A stretch of DNA of 64,000 bases from Floccifex porci. GTDB taxonomy: Bacteria > Bacillota_I > Bacilli_A > Erysipelotrichales > Erysipelotrichaceae. This document shows positions 58,602 to 64,000 of the stretch, piece after piece (the first letter of the stretch is position 1; every line of letters begins with the position of its first letter). The notes below the pieces were generated by a model. It searched no databases. It saw only the letters and a list, made by a program, of their open reading frames with translations, and had not been told where the DNA came from. The DNA lies in contig NZ_VUMM01000001.1 of the NCBI RefSeq assembly GCF_009696175.1, positions 186,001 through 250,000 on the forward strand, written 5' to 3'. Both the position numbers and the translations under genes were made by a program.

Positions 58602-59546
58602 CTACTTTTCATATATACCCAGTGTATTCTTTAAAGACTGAATGTAATTTTTTCTTACATCCAATGGTTCTAAAATTTCAATTCCTTCATGGAAAGAATA
58701 GATTTTACGATAAAAATCCAGTACATCTTCTACAAAAAAAGAGAAAATGGAATACTTTTCAAATTTTTCTTCTTTAAAATCATAACCCCAATACATTTCT
58801 TTTACCATTCGTCTGGTATGAAGATCGGCTTTCATTTTAATCTGTATAAAGTTTCCTTTTATAATGGAATGCTTGCCAATATAATATTCCAGTTTATAAT
58901 TCGAATCTTTTAAGAATTTTATACTGGTATACTGACAATCATACATTCTCTGATCAGAAAATCGAAAAATTCGTATATCTTTTCTTCTATGTGAAAAACC
59001 AATGACATAATACGCCTTATGATAATGAAGAACTTCATATGGATCAAATAAAAATGTACAAGGTTTATCCTCTTTTGATGTCTGGTATGTCAAGTTTATG
59101 CAGTGTTTATCTTTCAGACCCTGATTCATCGTATCCAGAAAAGTAAGCATTTTACTGGATAATACATTACCAGGTGTATCCATAAAATAATTCGGACTTC
59201 GAGATTCATTGTGATACATCTGCATAATTTTATCTATGGCGTTATTGTATTCTTTTAAACGGGAATATTCTTTATGGGAACTGACTAAATATCTGGATTC
59301 ATCCAGTGCCTGAACTTCTTCATTGGTTAATCGAATTACAGGAAACAGATCGTCTTCATCTAATACATAGCCCCCATATCTTCCTTTAATTTCTTTTATA
59401 TTATAGCCTGCAACTTCTAATTCTTTTCGGAATTCACGAATGTTTCTGGGATTGGTTTCCAGCTGCTGGGCCAGTTCGCTGGTATTCATTTTTCCTCTGC
59501 TCTTTAATAGAAGCAGCATTTTTATACATAAAGATGTTCGGTTCAT
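58602..59546 (-). CDS. HTH-WYL domain transcriptional regulator
   Basis: A 314-residue regulator. An N-terminal winged helix (MLLLLKSRGKMNTSELAQQLETNPRNIREFRKELEVAGY) is followed by a WYL-type ligand domain (CINLTYQTSKEDKPCTFLFDPYEVLHYHKAYYVIGFSHRRKDIRIFR). WYL domains sense nucleic acids or nucleotides and often control defence or DNA-repair operons. It leads the operon with DUF2779 and PLC-like genes. An inverted repeat 13-31 nt upstream of its start may be its operator. Confidence 0.88.
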   Translation of the reverse strand: MNRTSLCIKMLLLLKSRGKMNTSELAQQLETNPRNIREFRKELEVAGYNIKEIKGRYGGYVLDEDDLFPVIRLTNEEVQALDESRYLVSSHKEYSRLKEYNNAIDKIMQMYHNESRSPNYFMDTPGNVLSSKMLTFLDTMNQGLKDKHCINLTYQTSKEDKPCTFLFDPYEVLHYHKAYYVIGFSHRRKDIRIFRFSDQRMYDCQYTSIKFLKDSNYKLEYYIGKHSIIKGNFIQIKMKADLHTRRMVKEMYWGYDFKEEKFEKYSIFSFFVEDVLDFYRKIYSFHEGIEILEPLDVRKNYIQSLKNTLGIYEK

Positions 59547-59558
59547 AATTACCTCTTT

Positions 59559-59577
59559 TGTTCATAATATGTGAACA
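59559..59577 (-). promoter_or_regulatory. Inverted repeat in the WYL leader: possible operator
   Basis: TGTTCA and TGAACA are 6-nt arms separated by 7 nt, downstream of the predicted start site. Autoregulation by the WYL protein is the simplest idea. Confidence 0.45.
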
Positions 59578-59610
59578 TATATAAATTCATACATTATTAT
59601 TTTAGTATAA

Positions 59611-59639
59611 TATATATAAATATACAATAATTATGTCAA
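59611..59639 (-). promoter_or_regulatory. Promoter of the WYL-DUF2779-PLC operon
   Basis: Minus strand: TTGACA (59639-59634), 17-nt spacer, TATATA (59616-59611). The -35 matches consensus exactly. Confidence 0.65.
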
Positions 59640-59660
59640 ATTAAAAAAATAAAAAAAAGA

Positions 59661-59689
59661 TTGCGAAATGACCCCATTAAGAATATAAT
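59661..59689 (+). promoter_or_regulatory. Promoter of pyrG
   Basis: TTGCGA (59661-59666), 17-nt spacer, TATAAT (59684-59689). The leader is only about 20 nt and holds AAAAAGGAGA; there is no attenuator hairpin of the Bacillus pyrG type. Confidence 0.7.
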
Positions 59690-59715
59690 TTCGAACTAGA
59701 AAAAGGAGAAAACTC

Positions 59716-61317
59716 ATGGCAAAATACATTTTTGTTACCGGTGGAGTTGTCTCTGGTTTAGGAAAAGGAATCAGTGCAGCCAGCCTAGGAAGATTATTGA
59801 AATCAAGAGGTTATAAAGTAACTTCACAAAAATTAGATCCTTACATCAATGTGGATCCAGGTACCATGTCCCCTTTTCAACACGGTGAAGTATTTGTTAC
59901 CGATGATGGATTGGAAGCGGATCTAGATTTAGGTCATTATGAACGTTTTATTGATGAAAACCTTCATAAATATTCAAATTTGACAACCGGAAAAGTTTAC
60001 TGGAACGTAATCAATAAGGAACGCGATGGAAAATATTTAGGACAGACGGTTCAGGTCATACCTCATATTACCGATGAAATTAAAAACTTTGTGATTCAGG
60101 CAGGTGTGCATGCTCAAGCCGATTTCGTGATTACAGAAATTGGTGGGACTACAGGAGATATTGAAAGTTTGCCTTTTTTAGAATCCATTCGTCAGGTTGC
60201 CTTAGAAGTGGGACGAAACAACTGTATTTTTATTCATGTTACCTATGTTCCCTATATTTCAGGAAGTAAAGAATATAAATCAAAACCAACACAGCATTCT
60301 GTAAAAGAACTTCAGTCTTATGGTATCAATCCAGATATCATTGTCTGTCGCTGTGACCAACAGATTCCTGAATCCGTTTTGGATAAAATCAGTCTGTTCT
60401 GTAATGTTGAAAAAAGATGCGTTATTCAGAATACAACATTAGATTCTTTATATGAAGTTCCTTTGATGTTAGAGGATCAGAATCTGGCTGACATCATTTG
60501 TGAAAAAACAAGTAGTGAAATTCGAAAACCAGATTTGAGCGAATGGTATGAAGTGGTCAATCGGGTTCGTAACGTATCCAGCCAGGTAACCATAGCTTTA
60601 GTTGGTAAATATGTAGCTTTACATGATGCTTATTTAAGTGTATCTGAAGCTTTAACGCATGCTGGATTTACATGTGGTGCCAGCGTTCATATCAAATGGG
60701 TGGATTCAGAAACCATTGAAGATCAGAATTTTGATGACATCTTTAAAGATGTCAATGGTATCATTCTTCCAGGTGGATTTGGTAATCGTGGAATTGAAGG
60801 GATGATACAGGTGGCAACTTATGCTTATAATCATAAAATTCCTTATCTGGGAATCTGTTTAGGAATGCAAATTGCTGCTATATCTTTTGCACGAAATGTA
60901 TTAGGATATCAGGATGCCAACAGTTATGAATTTGATCCAGCTTCAAAACATACAATTATTGATTTTATGGAAGAACAAAGCAATGAAATTCGTAAAGGTG
61001 GTACGATGCGATTGGGATCTTATCCTTGTTCCATTGTAGCGGGTTCAAAAATGCATGAATTGTATCAGCAGGAAATGATTGAAGAAAGACATCGTCATCG
61101 TTATGAATTCAATAACTTCTATCGAAGCAGCTTTGAACAGAATGGTATGATGATCACGGGTACAAGTCCAGATAAACAGCTGGTAGAAGCCATTGAAGCC
61201 AAAGATCATCCATTCTTTATTGGGGTTCAATATCATCCCGAATTTAAATCTCGTCCGAATCGTGCTCATCCTTTATTTTTAGGACTGATTCAGGCCAGTT
61301 TAAAAAATCAAAAGTAG
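59716..61317 (+). CDS. pyrG: CTP synthase
   Basis: PyrG (533 residues) aminates UTP to CTP using glutamine and ATP. The synthetase domain has [21 protein letters not shown] and [19 protein letters not shown]. The glutaminase domain has the nucleophile Cys in [11 protein letters not shown] and the His/Glu pair in QYHPEF. It is monocistronic, with a strong promoter and AAAAAGGAGA before the ATG. The stop is in the 5' arm of a terminator. Confidence 0.95.
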   Translation: MAKYIFVTGGVVSGLGKGISAASLGRLLKSRGYKVTSQKLDPYINVDPGTMSPFQHGEVFVTDDGLEADLDLGHYERFIDENLHKYSNLTTGKVYWNVINKERDGKYLGQTVQVIPHITDEIKNFVIQAGVHAQADFVITEIGGTTGDIESLPFLESIRQVALEVGRNNCIFIHVTYVPYISGSKEYKSKPTQHSVKELQSYGINPDIIVCRCDQQIPESVLDKISLFCNVEKRCVIQNTTLDSLYEVPLMLEDQNLADIICEKTSSEIRKPDLSEWYEVVNRVRNVSSQVTIALVGKYVALHDAYLSVSEALTHAGFTCGASVHIKWVDSETIEDQNFDDIFKDVNGIILPGGFGNRGIEGMIQVATYAYNHKIPYLGICLGMQIAAISFARNVLGYQDANSYEFDPASKHTIIDFMEEQSNEIRKGGTMRLGSYPCSIVAGSKMHELYQQEMIEERHRHRYEFNNFYRSSFEQNGMMITGTSPDKQLVEAIEAKDHPFFIGVQYHPEFKSRPNRAHPLFLGLIQASLKNQK

Positions 61318-61338
61318 AGTTTGCTCTACTTTTTTTTT
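61311..61338 (+). terminator. Terminator embedding the pyrG stop
   Basis: AAAGTAGAG/CTCTACTTT, 9-bp stem, loop TTTG, followed by T residues to 61338. Confidence 0.85.
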
Positions 61339-61373
61339 GATGCTTGGTATAAAATAGACGTGGAGGAAACAAT

Positions 61374-63461
61374 ATGAAGATAGTAGATGAATATTTTGGA
61401 TGTGATGTATTTGGCCCTGCAGCCATGCAAAAATATCTACCCCATGCCGTTTATCGTCAGATGATTGATGTCATGGAAAACGGAAAAGAGCTGCCTAGAG
61501 AAATTGCGGATACCGTCGCTAATGCAATGAAAGACTGGGCAATGGATAAAGGTGCAACGCATTACACACACTGGTTTCAGCCTATGACTGGAATCACCGC
61601 TGAAAAACACGATGCCTTTATCAATCCAACTGGACCCAATTCTGTCATCAGTGATTTTAGAGGAAAAGAACTGATCAAAGGAGAACCGGATGCTTCCAGC
61701 TTTCCAAGTGGTGGCTTAAGAGCTACTTTTGAAGCCAGAGGCTATACCGCCTGGGATCCCACTTCTTTTGCTTTTGTGAAAGAAAATACGTTATACGTAC
61801 CCACTTTATTCTGTTCCTATGATGGTTCTGCATTAGATAAAAAAACACCTTTATTACGTTCTTTAGATGCCTTAAATAAACAGGCTGTAAGACTTTATCG
61901 TTTAATGGGATACAATATTTCAAAAATCCATACAACGGTTGGTCCTGAACAGGAATATTTTCTGATTGATGAAAAATTATATAAACAGCGTTTTGATTTA
62001 ATGGTTACTGGTCGTACTTTATTTGGAGCTTCTCCAGTAAAAGGACAGGAGCTGGATGATCATTATTTTGGAAATATCAGTCAAAGAGTAAAAGCATTTA
62101 TGGAAGAAGTGGATGAAGAACTCTGGAAACTGGGAGTATTTGCCAAGACCGAACATAAAGAAGTGGCACCTTGTCAATTTGAGCTGGCTCCTGTTTATTC
62201 TTCCACAAACAGTGCCAACGATCAGAATCAGATCACAATGGAAGTCTTACAGAAAGTCGCAAAACATCATGGTCTGGTCTGTTTATTACATGAAAAACCA
62301 TTTGAAGGAGTTAATGGTTCCGGTAAACACAACAACTGGTCATTTTCCACAAATGATGGAGAAAATGTTCTGGAACCAGGTAAAAATCCAAAAGACAATG
62401 TGCGTTTTTTAATCACCTTAGCGGCTATTATCAAAGCCGTTGATGAATACCAGGATTTATTAAGAATCAGTGTAGCCAGTGCAGGAAACGATCATCGACT
62501 GGGTGCCAATGAAGCACCGCCAGCTATCATTTCCATTTATCTGGGAGATGAATTAACGGCTATTCTGGATTCCATTGAAAATCATGAAGAATATACCGAC
62601 AATATCGATCGTGAACTAATTTTAGGTGTGGATGCTTTACCACCTATTGCCAAAGATACAACCGATCGAAATCGTACCAGTCCTTTTGCGTTTACGGGAA
62701 ATAAATTTGAATTCAGAATGCTGGGATCTTCTTTAAATATTTCCTGTCCAAATACAATTTTAAATACCATTGTAGCAGAAGAACTTTCTCAGTTTGCCGA
62801 TGAAATCGAAGCTAAGAATCCAAAAGATATGAATGCCTGCATCATGCATATCATTCGAAGAACGATTCACAATCATAAACGCATAATCTTCTCTGGAAAT
62901 GGATATTCACAGGGATGGAAAGAAGAAGCAAAAAGAAGAGGTTTACTGGAATTAAAAACAACACCGGATGCTTTAATTCACTATACCGATCCTAAAAACA
63001 TTGCTTTATTTGAAAAACATAAAGTATATAACACTTCCGAACTTCATGCTCGTGAAAATATTTTATTGACAAATTATTACCAGGTTATTCAAATCGAAGC
63101 TAAAACTATGATCTATATGTTAAGAAAACAGATATTACCTTCTGTTTTCAATTATGAAGCTAAATTAGCAACCATTATTCAGACAAAGAAAAACAGTGGC
63201 ATCTCTTCTCCTATGGAAGAAAAAATGTTAAAAAACATTGATAAGCCACTGGAACTGGTCAGCAATCATGTAGATAAACTGGAAACAATGATCGATAAAG
63301 GTTTTGGAAATGAAAAAGAAGCTGCTTTCTTTGCGGCCAATGAAATGCTTCCTTTAATGGATGCCATTCGAAAATTAACAGACAGCATTGAAAAAAATGT
63401 TTCAAAAGATGACTGGCCTATACCAGACTACAATGAAATTTTATTTAAATCCGTTGAATAG
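61374..63461 (+). CDS. glnN: Glutamine synthetase type III
   Basis: GSIII (695 residues) makes glutamine from glutamate, ammonia and ATP; it is much longer than GSI (about 470). An N-terminal GSIII-specific domain (FGPAAMQKYLP) precedes the catalytic core with ATHYTHWFQPMTG, PEQEYFLID, APCQFELAPVY, GVNGSGKHNNWS and RLGANEAPPAIIS. The C-terminal GSIII extension follows. An extended -10 (TGG TATAAA) and GGAGGAAAC lie upstream. The stop is in a terminator arm. Confidence 0.93.
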   Translation: MKIVDEYFGCDVFGPAAMQKYLPHAVYRQMIDVMENGKELPREIADTVANAMKDWAMDKGATHYTHWFQPMTGITAEKHDAFINPTGPNSVISDFRGKELIKGEPDASSFPSGGLRATFEARGYTAWDPTSFAFVKENTLYVPTLFCSYDGSALDKKTPLLRSLDALNKQAVRLYRLMGYNISKIHTTVGPEQEYFLIDEKLYKQRFDLMVTGRTLFGASPVKGQELDDHYFGNISQRVKAFMEEVDEELWKLGVFAKTEHKEVAPCQFELAPVYSSTNSANDQNQITMEVLQKVAKHHGLVCLLHEKPFEGVNGSGKHNNWSFSTNDGENVLEPGKNPKDNVRFLITLAAIIKAVDEYQDLLRISVASAGNDHRLGANEAPPAIISIYLGDELTAILDSIENHEEYTDNIDRELILGVDALPPIAKDTTDRNRTSPFAFTGNKFEFRMLGSSLNISCPNTILNTIVAEELSQFADEIEAKNPKDMNACIMHIIRRTIHNHKRIIFSGNGYSQGWKEEAKRRGLLELKTTPDALIHYTDPKNIALFEKHKVYNTSELHARENILLTNYYQVIQIEAKTMIYMLRKQILPSVFNYEAKLATIIQTKKNSGISSPMEEKMLKNIDKPLELVSNHVDKLETMIDKGFGNEKEAAFFAANEMLPLMDAIRKLTDSIEKNVSKDDWPIPDYNEILFKSVE

Positions 63462-63484
63462 TACGCTTCTGCGTACTATTTTAT
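63457..63484. terminator. Bidirectional terminator of glnN and the deacetylase gene
   Basis: AATAGTACGC/GCGTACTATT, a perfect 10-bp stem with loop TTCT. The glnN TAG and the deacetylase TAA both lie in the arms. Confidence 0.85.
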
Positions 63485-64000
63485 TATCCATTGAAAGTAA
63501 AACATAGGCATAAAATCAATAATGGCATAACGTGGAATATGATAGATATCATCCCATTTAGATGCATTATGAAACTGGTTGTAGCTAAAAGCCATTTTTA
63601 CCTGCTTCCTTTCAAAAATAGATTCTATATCTTTTACACTTTTTCCATAAGGATAGGCAAAATATGTATGATCCACTTTATTTTTATCAAAATCTTTTTC
63701 AATTTGTTCAAAAGATAAAGTTTCTATAATTTTCTGATACTGACAAAAGCGATGTAAATTATAAGAATGTGAATAAAAAGAAATGGTTTCATCATTGATC
63801 ATATCTTTTAATTTCACAAACTGTTCTTTATCATCTATACAATGTTTTCCAATCACAAAACAGGAAGCCTGAAAATTAAATTGTTTTAAAATCGGTTTAA
63901 CAATGGTATTGATAGAAGCATATCCATCATCAAACGTTAAGACAATGCTTTTTTTGGGAAACTGTTTATTCGTTGTGTAACATTCATAAAACTCATCTAA
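63476..64000 (-). CDS. Polysaccharide deacetylase (N-terminus cut by window)
   Basis: The visible 174 codons form a NodB-type deacetylase domain: KSIVLTFDDGYASINTI with the catalytic/metal Asp pair, a SHSYNLHRF metal-binding His pair of the PgaB/IcaB spacing, YFAYPYGK and the C-terminal AFSYNQFHN. It would remove acetyl groups from an N-acetylglucosamine-type polymer outside the cell. The start and any signal sequence lie beyond position 64000. Confidence 0.85.
   Translation of the reverse strand, partial: LDEFYECYTTNKQFPKKSIVLTFDDGYASINTIVKPILKQFNFQASCFVIGKHCIDDKEQFVKLKDMINDETISFYSHSYNLHRFCQYQKIIETLSFEQIEKDFDKNKVDHTYFAYPYGKSVKDIESIFERKQVKMAFSYNQFHNASKWDDIYHIPRYAIIDFMPMFYFQWIIK

Noticed and set aside
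1-64000. CRISPR arrays, transposons, prophage, rRNA and tRNA genes
   Set aside because: No direct-repeat arrays, transposase ORFs, phage structural genes or tRNA-like cloverleafs were seen. The xerD recombinase sits among housekeeping genes.

Overview
The window is a 64 kb stretch of an AT-rich, gene-dense chromosome from a low-GC Gram-positive anaerobe (Bacillota). The butyryl-CoA:acetate CoA-transferase, NfnAB-type transhydrogenase, GSIII glutamine synthetase, T-box leader, 6S RNA downstream of aspS and MurT/GatD pair suggest a gut butyrate producer, probably of the Erysipelotrichia group. That placement is inferred from gene content, not from a marker tree. No rRNA, tRNA, insertion sequence, prophage or CRISPR array was seen.

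Layout. 1-2423 (minus): a truncated esterase and an ATP-grasp ligase, then an amidase-fold protein that has lost its zinc ligands. 2491-9335 (plus): scpA-scpB-rluB-rsmE-mtaB-murE, then the CoA-transferase gene but. 9404-14602: rpsU, phoH, yebC and a T-box-controlled hisS-aspS operon. 14676-15599: 6S RNA, a 40-residue hydrophobic ORF and an HD hydrolase. 15646-30749: truB-ribF, asp23, a 5'-nucleotidase, and the run nusB-xseA-xseB-ispA-dxs-tlyA-recN-dinB, followed by an N6-methyltransferase, xerD, mrp, a YgjP peptidase and a ketopantoate reductase. 30756-36590: a vitamin B12/methionine block with a cobalamin riboswitch, a DUF4430 protein, an ECF S-component, an unfused MetH activation protein, a short MetH and a YitJ-type enzyme. 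36603-41844: an antiporter behind a structured, terminator-bearing leader, then murT-gatD, a lipoprotein and a HAD phosphatase. 41902-46202 (minus): a 55-residue ORF, SDR, LTA-synthase-like enzyme, M20 amidohydrolase and phosphoesterase. 46314-47761 (plus): pdxK and a TatD-associated radical SAM protein. 47780-59546 (minus): pta; a der-cmk-gpsA-HU operon led by a tail-anchored protein; efp; a candidate small RNA; the nfnAB pair; and a WYL regulator/DUF2779 nuclease/PLC-like module. 59716-63461 (plus): pyrG and glnN. A polysaccharide deacetylase runs off the right end.

How the genes fit together. But, Pta and NfnAB belong to fermentative acetyl-CoA/butyrate energy metabolism. The B12 block links corrinoid uptake to methionine synthesis. 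MurE, MurT/GatD and the LTA-synthase-like enzyme act on the envelope, and Dxs/IspA supply isoprenoids. Much of the rest is translation and RNA modification.

Most promising for follow-up: (i) the leader RNA before the antiporter; (ii) a putative minus-strand small RNA between gltA and efp with a pyrimidine loop; (iii) systematic embedding of stop codons in terminator hairpins, which implies uncoupled transcription and translation; (iv) EF-P with Arg32 in place of the usual Lys; (v) the zinc-ligand-less amidase; (vi) the WYL-DUF2779-PLC module; (vii) the T-box whose GACAC specifier overlaps Asp and His codons; (viii) two apparently leaderless genes.
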